From: Planctomycetota bacterium
Lineage (GTDB): Bacteria > Planctomycetota > Phycisphaerae > UBA1845
DNA: 64,000 nucleotides
Reading direction: 5' to 3'
Assembly: GCA_016200265.1 (NCBI GenBank)
Contig: JACQFE010000021.1
Span: 1 to 64,000, forward strand
A program made the translations under genes and the position numbers. Within the stretch, counting starts at the first letter, position 1, and each line of letters opens with the position of its first letter. Positions 40,668 to 49,576 of the stretch are shown here, piece after piece. The notes under the pieces were generated by a model that ran no database searches, had not been told where the DNA came from, and saw nothing but the letters and a program-made list of their open reading frames with translations.

Positions 40668-42820
40668 CACGCAGTCACCTCGGCGTCGCCTTCGCGTAGG
40701 CGAGTGAATCGACCCAGCAATGCGCGAGCTCGATCACCTTCAAATTCCTGAATTCGTCCACTCGGCCATTGGATGACGATACGCTCGACGGCGCGGATGT
40801 CGGGAATTCCAAAATGCACGGCGTGTTCCGATTGTGACGCGAATCCCTGCCCGCCCTGGACTTCGCGGATTTGCTTTCCGCCCGAAAGGTAGACCGTAAC
40901 CCTCGCGCCGACGGCATCAGCCGTTGAGGCGAATGCGCGGTTGCCGACGGTCAGCGGCATATCCGGTCGCCCGATCAGCTTGAGCCACAGGAAGCCACGA
41001 TCCGCCTTCTCCTCGGCGCTCAGCAAGGAACGTGTCTGGTTCACATAATAATTCGACGGCGCTCCCTGATTGGCGATGTACATATCGAGATAGCCGTCAT
41101 GATCGAAATCCGCGACCGCAATCCCACGACCGTTGAATGTGTCGGTGATGCCGGCCGAGATCGCCATCTCCGCAAACACAGGCGTTGCGTCGCCCGAAGC
41201 TGAATTTCCAATTTCCGATTTCCAATTTCCAATTGAGGCTGATTGCCGATTGTCGATTGAAGGAATTGCCAATTGCAGATCTGCCCCCCCTGTTTCCCCC
41301 CTTGGCAGGTGGGGAGGCTGGCCCGTCGCTTGCGCTCCGGGTTGGGATTGCACCGCCCCACTCTGTGTTGACGTTTCGACGTTTTGACGGCTCAACGTTG
41401 CGAATGTTGCCTGTTGCCTGTTGCCTGTTGCCGCGCTTCCTTTTTGCATGAACAACCGACTCGGTTCATGGCCGGAGAGATCACGGTTACCCATCACCGG
41501 CCAATCGCGGGCATCGGCAGTCTGATTCTTCGTCTGCGTGACCATCTCCTGAATCGCGAACCAGTAGTTGTGATTCGGATCGCCCGTCGCGAAGCCATTG
41601 ACTGTAAAGATGTCGAGTAAACCATCGTTGTTGAAATCCGCGAATTTTCCGCCCCATCCCCAGCCGCCGTCCTGCGTGCCGGAATCGTGGGCGATGTTCT
41701 TGAAGCCTCGGCCACCGGGACAATCCGGATCGTAGCGATTCAGCCAGAGCATGTTGCCTTCGTCGGTCTTGTAGCGGCGTTCGAGAATGTTGGTTACGTA
41801 AATGTCGAGGTAGCCGTCGTTGTTCACGTCGCCCATGTCGACGTTCATGCCCTTCCACCAGTCGTTCCCGACCCCCGGATGCCCTTTGGGATCGACGACC
41901 AGTCGAAATCGCGGAGGAGATTCAGTTGCACCGGTGTTGACGTAGAACTCGTCCGCTCCGAAGTCGTTTGCGATGTAGAGGTCGGGCCAGCCGTCGTTGT
42001 TCAGATCGCCGGCGCCGACGGAGAGCGTCCAGCCGCCGAATTTGAGACCTACGTCATCGGCCACATTTTCAAATCGAATCGCACCGCCAGTGCTGACATT
42101 GTGATAGAGCACGTTGCGGCCGCCATTGCGTGCGTGCGTAAACGTCTCGTGCATGACGCGCGTCGTGACTGGGTTCCAGAGATCGTTTCGCACCCGGCCG
42201 CCGGTTTTCGGATCGATCACCGTTTCCGCAAAATAATTGCCGACGAGAATGTCCAGCCGCCCGTCGCGGTCGTAATCCAGAAACGTCGCTCCGTTCGCGT
42301 AGCCCCAGTTGTCCACGCCCGCGTCGCGGCTGATGTCCGTGAATGTGCCGTCGTGGTTGTTGCGAAAGAGTTGGTTCGGCTCGGCCCATTTGACGACATA
42401 TAAATCGAGATAACCGTCGTTATCCACGTCGCCCCAGACGGCGTGCATGGACGCGCCCTGCGGATTGCCGCAGCCGACGCCCGCGCGCGAGGTCACATCT
42501 TCAAACGTGCCGTCACCGCGATTGTGAAACAAGCGATTGAAATCGCCTCGGCCTGAATTGGTGACATAGAAATCAGCGAATCCATCGTTGTCATAATCCC
42601 CTGCCGCCGCGGCCGCCCCCACCGATGAAAGCCACGGCATGATGTTCTCAAAGATATCCGCGAGCTTGACCATGGTGTGGACGTTTTTGCACCCGGCCTG
42701 TTCCGCGCGATCGACAAAGGTGACCTGAATCTCCGATACTTTGTCGGCGCGCGGTTCGAGCCAAAAGTAACCCGCCGCAAGCAGCGCGATCATCAATGCA
42801 AATCGAATGAAGTGAACCAT
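40664..42820 (-). CDS. CRTAC1/ASPIC-UnbV β-propeller protein with a repeat-derived insertion
   Basis: 718 residues with an N-terminal membrane or signal segment (FIRFALMIALLAAGYFW). Several VCBS/FG-GAP blades carry Ca-binding loops (GDYDNDGFADFYVTN; GDVDNDGYLDLYVV; DYDRDGRLDILVGN; GDLNNDGWPDLYIAN; DFNNDGLLDIFTVNG; DFDHDGYLDMYIANQ). The C-terminal ASPIC/UnbV domain is RVTVYLSGGKQIREVQGGQG ... RIVIQWPSG. Residues about 461-540 break the pattern: they are encoded by tandem word repeats otherwise seen between genes. Its stop overlaps the TPR gene start, and an UnbU-like gene lies downstream, so it belongs to an UnbV/UnbU-type set. Confidence 0.85.
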   Translation of the reverse strand: MVHFIRFALMIALLAAGYFWLEPRADKVSEIQVTFVDRAEQAGCKNVHTMVKLADIFENIMPWLSSVGAAAAAGDYDNDGFADFYVTNSGRGDFNRLFHNRGDGTFEDVTSRAGVGCGNPQGASMHAVWGDVDNDGYLDLYVVKWAEPNQLFRNNHDGTFTDISRDAGVDNWGYANGATFLDYDRDGRLDILVGNYFAETVIDPKTGGRVRNDLWNPVTTRVMHETFTHARNGGRNVLYHNVSTGGAIRFENVADDVGLKFGGWTLSVGAGDLNNDGWPDLYIANDFGADEFYVNTGATESPPRFRLVVDPKGHPGVGNDWWKGMNVDMGDVNNDGYLDIYVTNILERRYKTDEGNMLWLNRYDPDCPGGRGFKNIAHDSGTQDGGWGWGGKFADFNNDGLLDIFTVNGFATGDPNHNYWFAIQEMVTQTKNQTADARDWPVMGNRDLSGHEPSRLFMQKGSAATGNRQQATFATLSRQNVETSTQSGAVQSQPGAQATGQPPHLPRGETGGADLQLAIPSIDNRQSASIGNWKSEIGNSASGDATPVFAEMAISAGITDTFNGRGIAVADFDHDGYLDMYIANQGAPSNYYVNQTRSLLSAEEKADRGFLWLKLIGRPDMPLTVGNRAFASTADAVGARVTVYLSGGKQIREVQGGQGFASQSEHAVHFGIPDIRAVERIVIQWPSGRIQEFEGDRARALLGRFTRLREGDAEVTAW
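41196..41447. repeat. Word-repeat island inside the CRTAC1 coding sequence
   Basis: In order on the + strand: TTTCCAATTTCCGATTTCCA and relatives (41206-41236), GATTGCCGATTGTCGATTGA (41240-41260), a CCCCCCTGTTTCCCCCC tract (41285-41301), TTGACGTTTCGACGTTTTGA (41368-41388) and GTTGCCTGTTGCCTGTTGCC (41413-41432). The same word types occur in spacers at 1479, 29838, 46650 and 49337. The frame stays open throughout. Confidence 0.8.
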
Positions 42821-42991
42821 AGTTACTTTGCACGCAGGCGCGCCGGGGATTACCGCCGCACAGGGGAGACGCGAATTCCGAAGGAGAGGCGGTCGATGGC
42901 CCGTTCACGGCACGCAAAGCCATTATAACGCGCATGGATGGCCTTTGGTATTAGGAATTTCCGACGTGAAACAATATTCGTGAATGGCCGT

Positions 42992-45859
42992 TCACGGCCC
43001 GTTGAGTCGCCCCACAAACAAGGCATGATCCGCAAGATCAATTAACTGATCGCCATTCAGCTCGCCCGGTGCACACTCGGGTGAATTCGATGTCGAAGCA
43101 TTGAAGCAGTTTTGCATGGCCGCGAAGTCTCTCATTTCAACGTGTCCATTGGCGTCGAAGTCGCCATTGCCCGCGGGAACGCACGAGAAAATTTTGAAAT
43201 CAGAGACAAACCAGCCCAGAAGGCCACCGCACCCATCTTTGCCGAATTCAAATTGAATGCGGATCAAATCGCCCGCTCCGGCAATTCCAGTCAGGTCAAT
43301 CACTGATGTGCCCCACGTCCCGCCGAATCCCGTGAACGCTTCCTGTCCGGCCAACGGGTCGTCACTGTTATCAATGGTCAGCGTCGCGTTGTACTGGTTG
43401 TAAGAAAACGCGCTGCCCGGAATGAGTGCGAATGCGGCTCCATTTACGCTGATTCGAAGATTGCCGCCATCATAAGGCGCCTCTGTCGCGACGTAATGCG
43501 TGAACGTCACGATCGGCGGGTCCGCGCCTGCAGGGATTGAAATTGTCGGGCTCGTGAGAAAATGCACGGCGGCCTCAATGTCCGTGACGCAATCGCCGGT
43601 GTCGGGGTCGGCAATGAACCACGCAATTCCCGGATGACCATCCGGCAAATTGGTGACCTGCGTCCAATTGAATGGAAAGGGCGGATTTGTATTGCTGACC
43701 GTCCAGCCATTGGTTCCGTGTTCGAAGTCGTCGCTGAAAATCGTCATCTGCGATCCACACAGCACGGGGGGATTGGAGTCCAATACGGGCGTGACCGCGC
43801 CGCAAAGACCCTGCGTGTTCATTTCCACGGCCTGCAGCGTCAAGTCCACCTGCAGGGCATCCTGCGCGCTGAATGCGCTGCTCGATGGCAACCCGGTACG
43901 TGGATCGAGTGGAGTTGATCCGACAAGGTCGTTTGCCGCCTGGTTTAATGCAGCATAAGCATCTTGGAAATCTGACGACGCGCTCAGATAGATCGTCAAC
44001 GCGCGATACCAGACCGCCGCTGACTTAATCGCACCAATTCCAATGACATTGAATCCATTGAAGCTGCCGCCGTCGGTCACCAGAGCGAAGGCGTGGTTCG
44101 GCACTCCGCTGCCGCTGTGAACGCCGCCGTTGTCGTTGGGATCGCAAGTCTGAAACGAATGGTTCGCACGATCGGGATGCGCTTTGCACGTCGGACGCCA
44201 CATATCACGGAACGCGTTTTGCGGAGCAGATCCCTCGGCCACCAGCCATCGCACGCCGCCGGAAATGCCATTGGCCTTCATCGTTGCGTTCACGACGTGA
44301 CTCTGCGCGAGTTCATCAATGATCGCTTGTCCATTGGTTTGATCGATGGACGCACACGGAATCGTCACCGTGGGGTCAGAACCGCCCAGGCCGGGAGGTC
44401 CGCCGGGAACGTTGTTCACGATTAAGACACCGATCGCTCCCACGTTTTGTGCATTTTTGACCTTGACCGAAAAGGTGCAGCTTCCGCGGTCGATGACTGC
44501 GATCTTTCCTGAAATCTGCGATCCGTTAGTCAACGCCGAACAGCCCAGCGCCGGCGTCGCGCGAGCCAGATTGCCCGTCAGTCCCGTTTCGCTGAGCGCG
44601 GGACCGAAGAACGCCTGACCTGCGGTGAACAATCCGGCGATGTTGGCCGGGCTGTTGATTTTCAAAGCCGTGCCTCCAACGCATTCATCCGTGCGCAGTA
44701 AGTTGGGCGTATCCAAACCCGGACCACTGGCCTCCACCGGCCAAGGAGGTCCTACTACGCCGACGAAAGCTCCGTTTCCATTGAACAAATCAACCAGCTC
44801 TCCAAACACGTCAGCGTAGGATTCGTTCAGTTGCCCGGGCTGGTTCAGGTAGATCAAATCCGCAGTGAATTGCACGATTCCGTGAGTCAATTCGTGCGCC
44901 ACTACGTCGTCAATCGTTAGCGCATTACAAAAGACGGCCTGCTCACCATTCCAAAAAGCGTTAGGACACGTCGGTGCGGTTGAATTGACGGTGAGAACAA
45001 GCGGAAGCCCGGCGTCGTTGACACTATTGCGGCCAAACATGCGAAAGTAGAAATCGAACATGTCACCCGAATAGTCGTACGCGCGATCGACTTCAATATT
45101 TCCGCTCGCCGGATTTCCTTCGGATCGAGTCAGCGGGCCGGGTAACGCATCTGTGAAGGCGGCGTCATGAACCTGTCGATTCTTCGCGGTTTCCACCAAA
45201 TTCCAGCGATCCAGAATTTCTCCCGTGTGAGCGTCGATGAAAAATCCTTCAACAGTCGTGTTTGGTGCGTCAGCCATCCGCAGAAAATAAGCGAGATGCG
45301 CCCCCTTCGGCCTGTTTCCGTACCAGGCAGGATCGACTACTTCGAGCCTGGACTCGTGAGCCGTTGCGGTGGGATCATTCATCGCGTTTGCGGCAATGCG
45401 CTCCGCCGCTGCTCGTGTGATTTTTGGAATAGATGACACCCTTGATGGAACAGAAAGAAAATGACCGTTCGCGGAGATGAATTCACCGTTGGCGTTTTGG
45501 TGAGTCTTGATGACGCCGCCAAAGACAGGAACTCCGTGATGAATTTGTTGGAAGTTGGTGTGGGTCCACCCCAGGTCATCGCGGCGAGTATTCGACGCCA
45601 TCAACTGCGCATCCGGATCATCAATCCCGAATTTATCTTTGTACTCCTTGACGAGGTCCAACGGGGATACCGCAGCCCCTGCTACCGACGTGTGTACAGG
45701 GATCGGGCCGCCGTCAGACATTCCAACGAAGGTACCTTTATTGGGGGAACTCGATTTTTTGACGACAACCTGAGAAATTTGCCCAAAAGACTGGTATCCG
45801 CCTTGCACCAGGTGAAGACACACTGCGGCTGCGAAAAGCTTCCATCCCCGAAAATCCAT
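42992..45859 (-). CDS. Secreted M4-family (thermolysin-like) metallopeptidase with PA insert and dockerin-like tail
   Basis: 955 residues. Signal peptide (LFAAAVCLHLVQGG), then a propeptide of FTP/PepSY type (about 80-220). The catalytic part has VVAHELTHG near residue 320 and LNESYADVFGE (third zinc ligand Glu) about 25 residues later; the M4 catalytic-His segment NGGVHSGSGVPNHAF is at about 580. Between them sits a PA domain (about 400-520: GKIAVIDRGSCTFSVKVKNA, VGAIGVLIVNN). A β-sandwich domain and a dockerin-like end (GNGDFDANGHVEMRDFAAMQ; GELNGDQLIDLADHALFV) follow. Probably an extracellular protease held on a surface structure. It is single and divergent from the TetR gene. Confidence 0.88.
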   Translation of the reverse strand: MDFRGWKLFAAAVCLHLVQGGYQSFGQISQVVVKKSSSPNKGTFVGMSDGGPIPVHTSVAGAAVSPLDLVKEYKDKFGIDDPDAQLMASNTRRDDLGWTHTNFQQIHHGVPVFGGVIKTHQNANGEFISANGHFLSVPSRVSSIPKITRAAAERIAANAMNDPTATAHESRLEVVDPAWYGNRPKGAHLAYFLRMADAPNTTVEGFFIDAHTGEILDRWNLVETAKNRQVHDAAFTDALPGPLTRSEGNPASGNIEVDRAYDYSGDMFDFYFRMFGRNSVNDAGLPLVLTVNSTAPTCPNAFWNGEQAVFCNALTIDDVVAHELTHGIVQFTADLIYLNQPGQLNESYADVFGELVDLFNGNGAFVGVVGPPWPVEASGPGLDTPNLLRTDECVGGTALKINSPANIAGLFTAGQAFFGPALSETGLTGNLARATPALGCSALTNGSQISGKIAVIDRGSCTFSVKVKNAQNVGAIGVLIVNNVPGGPPGLGGSDPTVTIPCASIDQTNGQAIIDELAQSHVVNATMKANGISGGVRWLVAEGSAPQNAFRDMWRPTCKAHPDRANHSFQTCDPNDNGGVHSGSGVPNHAFALVTDGGSFNGFNVIGIGAIKSAAVWYRALTIYLSASSDFQDAYAALNQAANDLVGSTPLDPRTGLPSSSAFSAQDALQVDLTLQAVEMNTQGLCGAVTPVLDSNPPVLCGSQMTIFSDDFEHGTNGWTVSNTNPPFPFNWTQVTNLPDGHPGIAWFIADPDTGDCVTDIEAAVHFLTSPTISIPAGADPPIVTFTHYVATEAPYDGGNLRISVNGAAFALIPGSAFSYNQYNATLTIDNSDDPLAGQEAFTGFGGTWGTSVIDLTGIAGAGDLIRIQFEFGKDGCGGLLGWFVSDFKIFSCVPAGNGDFDANGHVEMRDFAAMQNCFNASTSNSPECAPGELNGDQLIDLADHALFVGRLNGP

Positions 45860-46038
45860 GTTTGGCTGACTCCGTATTGGAAGGCGTTGTGCGGGCTAGG
45901 AACCCATAATCGCTGGATCATAGGCCTGCTCGCCTCACTCGGACAATTTAGAAATCCAGCTATCGGACGCCGCCATGTTTGGCGGCGGTAGCGACAATTT
46001 TTCTTGACTTTGTGCCTCCGATAAGTAAAGTTAGCAAG

Positions 46039-46048
46039 CAAGCGCTTG
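46039..46048. promoter_or_regulatory. Putative TetR operator
   Basis: CAAGCGCTTG is a perfect 10-bp palindrome, extended imperfectly to GCAAGCAAGCGCTTGTTAG, and sits 13 bp before the TetR GTG. The position suggests autoregulation and possibly control of the divergent metallopeptidase gene. A TTGACT at 46003 lies about 30 bp upstream and could be a -35 box. Confidence 0.5.
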
Positions 46049-46061
46049 TTAGGATGCTGCT

Positions 46062-46649
46062 GTGTCGAGTCAGGGCGTACAACGTCGAAACGAAGTTCTC
46101 GAAGCTGCGGAGAGGCTCTTTTCGCTACGCGGGTTTGAGGCCACCAGCGTGCGCGATATCGCGGAGGCGTTGGAAATCCAAGCCGGCAGCCTATACACGC
46201 ACATCGAGACCAAAGAGGATTTGCTCTGGGAAATTCTCGACAACGCCGCGAATCGATTCTTTGAGGCCGCTCGACCGATTGTCGCGTCCGATCTCGTCAC
46301 GATCGAGAAATTAAAGCGTGCGATTGCGGCGCATGTGCAGGTCATCACAGGCAGCGCGTCAGCGGCCTCGATCTACATGACGGAGTGGCGTCATCTTTCG
46401 GAAACGCGACGTAAGGAATTCGCGGCCCGGCGCGATGAGTATGAGCAAATGTTCCGCGGCATGGTGCATGATGCAATTCGTGAGGGAATCTTCGGCGACG
46501 TGGACGAGAAGTTCGCCACGTTGATGATCCTTTCATCCGTGAATTGGATTTATCAGTGGTATCGCCCCGGCGGGCCGATGACGCCGGAGGAAATCTCGCG
46601 AAAGATCACGGACCTTTTGTTCAATGGACTGAAGAGAGCGACAGCGTGA
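46062..46649 (+). CDS. TetR-family transcriptional regulator
   Basis: 195 residues. The N-terminal helix-turn-helix is RRNEVLEAAERLFSLRGFEA, TSVRDIAEALEIQAGSLYTH and IETKEDLLWEIL, a standard TetR domain. The C-terminal ligand part includes TEWRHLSETRRKEFAARRDE and VNWIYQWYRPGGPMTPEEIS, the latter common in regulators of fatty-acid, sterol or phenylacetate catabolism (KstR2/PaaR-like). It starts with GTG; a palindromic operator lies just upstream. The paaA-like gene follows 253 bp downstream on the same strand, so acyl- or aryl-CoA ligands are plausible. Confidence 0.88.
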   Translation: MSSQGVQRRNEVLEAAERLFSLRGFEATSVRDIAEALEIQAGSLYTHIETKEDLLWEILDNAANRFFEAARPIVASDLVTIEKLKRAIAAHVQVITGSASAASIYMTEWRHLSETRRKEFAARRDEYEQMFRGMVHDAIREGIFGDVDEKFATLMILSSVNWIYQWYRPGGPMTPEEISRKITDLLFNGLKRATA

Positions 46650-46902
46650 GTGATTGTCGATTGGTGATTGAATATTGAAGAAGCCAACTCGCCAGAAAGA
46701 TGAGAGATGTCATTCTGAGGTCGGTGCAGGCGACGCCCCGTCATTCTGAGTCCCGGCATTCCGGGACGAAGAATCTCGTAGCGAGATGCTTCGCTGCGCT
46801 CAGCATGACGGCGGGTGAGGATGCTCCGAGTGGGTGCCCCAGCCCTTGGGCTGGGGGACTTCATAATCTCGACATTCTCGAATCGACAATTTGGAGTGAA
46901 CA
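46650..46902. repeat. Spacer with word repeats, GTCATTCTGA repeat copy 3 and a hairpin
   Basis: 46650-46680 has GATTGTCGATTGGTGATTGA words. A half copy of the GTCATTCTGAG repeat is at 46709-46720 and a full one at 46740-46809 (ending GCGCTCAGCATGAC). At 46833-46859 lies a hairpin, GTGCCCCAGCCC / GGGCTGGGGG. The repeats separate the regulator from paaA. Confidence 0.75.
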
Positions 46903-47886
46903 ATGGTCATCGCAGTAGACAATGAAAAAACCGCGTCAATGTCCGACGTCGATCCTCGTCTTTCGGCCTTTGAGGCGAGAATTAATCGCGGCGAGAAAAT
47001 CGAGCCTGCGGATTGGATGCCGGATGATTATCGTCAGCAGCTCATTCGGCTCATTCACGTTCATGCGAACAGCGAAATCTGCGGCGCCTTGCCCGAGGGA
47101 AAGTGGATTCCTCACGCACCGACGTTCAAACGCAAACTCGCTCTCGTTGCGAAGGTGCAGGACGAAGTCGGTCACGGGCAATTGCTCTATCGCGCGGCGG
47201 AAACACTCGGACCATCGCGCGAGCAGATGATCGAAGACCTCATCAGCGGAAAATCCAAGTTCTCGAATGTGTTTCATTATCCCGCCGAATCGTGGGCCGA
47301 TGTCGCAATCATCGCATGGCTCATCGACGCGGCCGCGATCATCAATCAAACCATGATGGCCGAAGGATCGTATGGGCCGTATGCGCGGGCCTTGAAGCGC
47401 ATCTGCTACGAAGAAGCGTTTCACATGAAGCACGGCTACGAGATGTGCGTTGTGCTCGCGGGCGGGACGAGAGTCCAGCGCGACATGTTGCAGGACGCGC
47501 TCAATCGCTGGTGGACGCCGATCATGATGTTCCACGGGCCTTCGGACAAGGAATCGAAGCATACGACGCAGCTCGTGAAGTGGAAGGTCAAGCTCAAGAC
47601 CAATGACGAGCAGCGGCAGCAATTCCTGCGGCAGTTCGTTCCCAAGATGCTCGATCTCAGATTGAAGATTCCCGACAAGAGCCTTCGCTATGACAGTGCG
47701 ACCGAGACGTGGCGCTATGACGATCCCGACTGGAACGAATTCAAGAAGGTCGTGAACAACGGCGGCCCGGTCTCGCACGAACGCGTCGAAGCCCGCCGCC
47801 TCGCCCATGTTGACGGCCTATGGGTCCGCGAGGCGCTCACAGCCCACGCGAATCGCCAGCCGATACCGATGCCGGAGAGGAATTGA
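46903..47886 (+). CDS. paaA: 1,2-phenylacetyl-CoA epoxidase subunit A-like protein
   Basis: 327 residues, close to PaaA in length and order. The di-iron four-helix bundle has E in the early helix, [19 protein letters not shown] (E..H), then [20 protein letters not shown] with EEAFHMKHG (E..H). The substrate lobe includes [20 protein letters not shown]. PaaA epoxidises the ring of phenylacetyl-CoA with PaaC, PaaB and the reductase PaaE. Here the next genes are an HExxH protein and paaB; paaC, paaD and paaE are not in the window. The ATG follows GGAG at normal spacing. Benzoyl-CoA or another aryl/acyl-CoA substrate is possible. Confidence 0.88.
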   Translation: MVIAVDNEKTASMSDVDPRLSAFEARINRGEKIEPADWMPDDYRQQLIRLIHVHANSEICGALPEGKWIPHAPTFKRKLALVAKVQDEVGHGQLLYRAAETLGPSREQMIEDLISGKSKFSNVFHYPAESWADVAIIAWLIDAAAIINQTMMAEGSYGPYARALKRICYEEAFHMKHGYEMCVVLAGGTRVQRDMLQDALNRWWTPIMMFHGPSDKESKHTTQLVKWKVKLKTNDEQRQQFLRQFVPKMLDLRLKIPDKSLRYDSATETWRYDDPDWNEFKKVVNNGGPVSHERVEARRLAHVDGLWVREALTAHANRQPIPMPERN

Positions 47887-47928
47887 TACGCGAGATTCCG
47901 ATTTAACAAATGATTTGAGGACTTGACG

Positions 47929-48942
47929 ATGAGTGCTATGAAAGAATCCCTTCGGCGCTGGAACCCAAACCGCCTTCCAATCATTGTTTTTGGATTCATT
48001 GCCGTCATTGCGGCCAACACATATGCCGCGCAAAGAACAGTCAATTTGAACAAGGATTGCGTGGTCAAATTCGCGACCACACCTGAAGCAAAAGAAATCC
48101 TCGTAAAGAAGGACGATTTCGCAAATCGCCTTTGTCCTTTCGAGCGGGCAACTTTGTTAAAGAGCACAAGTCCCGTTTCGACTGAAGATTTCCTGGCATT
48201 AACTGCCGCCCAGGCCAAAGAATGGACGGATGACGAAGTCGAACGATTCACATCGTTAATTCAGACAGCCGCTTCAAAGACCGCGTGGATCACGACCTCA
48301 TTTCCCAAAGACGTATTGCTGATCAAGACCACCGGCAAAGAACAATGGGACAGCCCATACACCCGATCCAATGCGATCATATTCCCGATGTCAGTTCTTC
48401 GTCTTCCCAAAGAAATTCTCAGCGACATTTTGGTGCACGAGCTGTTTCATGTTCTCTCTCGTCAACACCCAGAACTTCGAACGAATTTGTACTCGATCGA
48501 AGGTTTCCTTGCCTGCAATGAGATCGAGATTCCGAAATCGGCCGAACTTCCCAGAATCACGAATCCGGATGCTCCAGTGGTGAATGCATTCATGGAAGTC
48601 AAGCAGAATGGTCAAGACAAATTGGTCGCACCTGTCCTGCTTTCGTCAATTGCGGACGCAGAGAAGGCGAGCCACGCCCCACTCATAAAACTGATCGATC
48701 TCCGGCTTCTTGAACTGGAAAAATCGGGGGACCGGGTTGTTCCGAAACTCGATGGCGGTCAAATCAAATTGCTGAAAGTGGATGAGGTCACTGACTATCT
48801 GGAAAAAACCGGCGGAAATACCGAATACATCATTCATCCCGAGGAAATCCTCGCTTCGAATTTTATCTTTGTGGCCAATGGATCGACGAATGTGGCATCG
48901 GAAAACGTTATTAAGGAACTCCGCAAGCTGCTTTCGAAATAA
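47929..48942 (+). CDS. Exported HExxH protein inserted between paaA and paaB
   Basis: 337 residues. A membrane or signal segment (LPIIVFGFIAVIAANTYAA, about 16-34) is followed by an outer domain. ILVHELFHVLSRQHPEL near residue 170 is a zinc metallopeptidase motif (HExxH), and a Glu in FLACNEIEIP 20 residues later could be the third ligand. The rest, ending in VTDYLEKTGGNTEYIIHPEE and ILASNFIF, resembles uncharacterised HExxH proteins. It begins 42 bp after paaA and ends 34 bp before paaB. An exported peptidase has no known part in phenylacetate metabolism, so it may be a late insertion into the operon. Confidence 0.72.
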   Translation: MSAMKESLRRWNPNRLPIIVFGFIAVIAANTYAAQRTVNLNKDCVVKFATTPEAKEILVKKDDFANRLCPFERATLLKSTSPVSTEDFLALTAAQAKEWTDDEVERFTSLIQTAASKTAWITTSFPKDVLLIKTTGKEQWDSPYTRSNAIIFPMSVLRLPKEILSDILVHELFHVLSRQHPELRTNLYSIEGFLACNEIEIPKSAELPRITNPDAPVVNAFMEVKQNGQDKLVAPVLLSSIADAEKASHAPLIKLIDLRLLELEKSGDRVVPKLDGGQIKLLKVDEVTDYLEKTGGNTEYIIHPEEILASNFIFVANGSTNVASENVIKELRKLLSK

Positions 48943-48976
48943 ATATGTTGGAACGGGTTCCAATCGATAGTCAATC

Positions 48977-49315
48977 ATGACCGACACGCAATGGCCCATC
49001 TTTGAAGTCTTTCACCAGCAGGCGCGGGGGGAGCCGCACGTACACGTGGGGTCGATTCATGCGCCGGACGCGGAGATGGCGATCATTTTGGCCAAGGAGC
49101 AATATTGCCGCCGACAGGCGTGCGTAAACATTTGGGTCGTGCCCGCGAGCGCCATCACCGCGACGCTGTACACCGACGACGACATCTTCGAACGCGCCAC
49201 CGACAAAAGCTATCGCGAATCGTGGGGCTACAAAACGCCGAAGCATGTGGCCATGCCGCACGGGGACTCGCCGGCGCAAGTTGCCGAGAGCGATTCCGAG
49301 GTCAAACACATGTAA
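48977..49315 (+). CDS. paaB: 1,2-phenylacetyl-CoA epoxidase subunit B-like protein
   Basis: 112 residues. PIFEVFHQQARGEPHVHVGS, then IHAPDAEMAIILAKEQYCRR and a tail with VNIWVVPASAI and KSYRESWGYKTPKH fit PaaB, the small β-rich bridging subunit of the multicomponent epoxidase. It binds the PaaA/PaaC core. It is the last gene of the apparent unit; downstream comes a 260-bp repeat spacer and lepA. The absence of paaC next to it is unusual. Confidence 0.85.
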   Translation: MTDTQWPIFEVFHQQARGEPHVHVGSIHAPDAEMAIILAKEQYCRRQACVNIWVVPASAITATLYTDDDIFERATDKSYRESWGYKTPKHVAMPHGDSPAQVAESDSEVKHM

Positions 49316-49329
49316 GCACCAATGCAGCG

Positions 49330-49412
49330 AGCTTCTGTTTTGACGTTTTGATTTGTTGACGTTTTGACGTTTTCCGCAATCGACAATCTTCAATCTTCAA
49401 TCTACAATCATC
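49330..49412. repeat. Word-repeat island (TTTTGACG and CAATCTTCAATC types)
   Basis: Four TTTTGACG/TGTTGACG words (49337-49373), then CAATCGACAATCTTCAATC and further CAATC words (49378-49410). It lies right after paaB and holds no gene. Confidence 0.7.
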
Positions 49413-49473
49413 TTTCGCTCCCTGACGGTCGCGGCTCGGCAAAATTTCCGGTAGAAGCCCGAAACCCCCTATG

Positions 49474-49518
49474 GTCCCCCTTGGTAAGGGGGACGGCCCG
49501 CGCGAACTGAAGTTCGCG
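49474..49518. repeat. Two perfect hairpins upstream of lepA
   Basis: GTCCCCCTT / AAGGGGGAC (49474-49494) and CGCGAACT / AGTTCGCG (49501-49518). A third, CCCGCGGCTCGCGGG, is at 49546-49560, 16 bp before the lepA start. They could shape the lepA leader or be REP elements. Confidence 0.65.
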
Positions 49519-49576
49519 GATCGCGAGGCGATCGGGTGTCGTGACCCGCGGCTCGCGGGCGAAAAGCCCTTGAAAA

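Noticed and set aside
46903-49315. A full phenylacetate degradation cluster together with the PaaK-like ligase at 5.8 kb
   Set aside because: The two loci are 40 kb apart and the ligase belongs to a different, tightly coupled operon.
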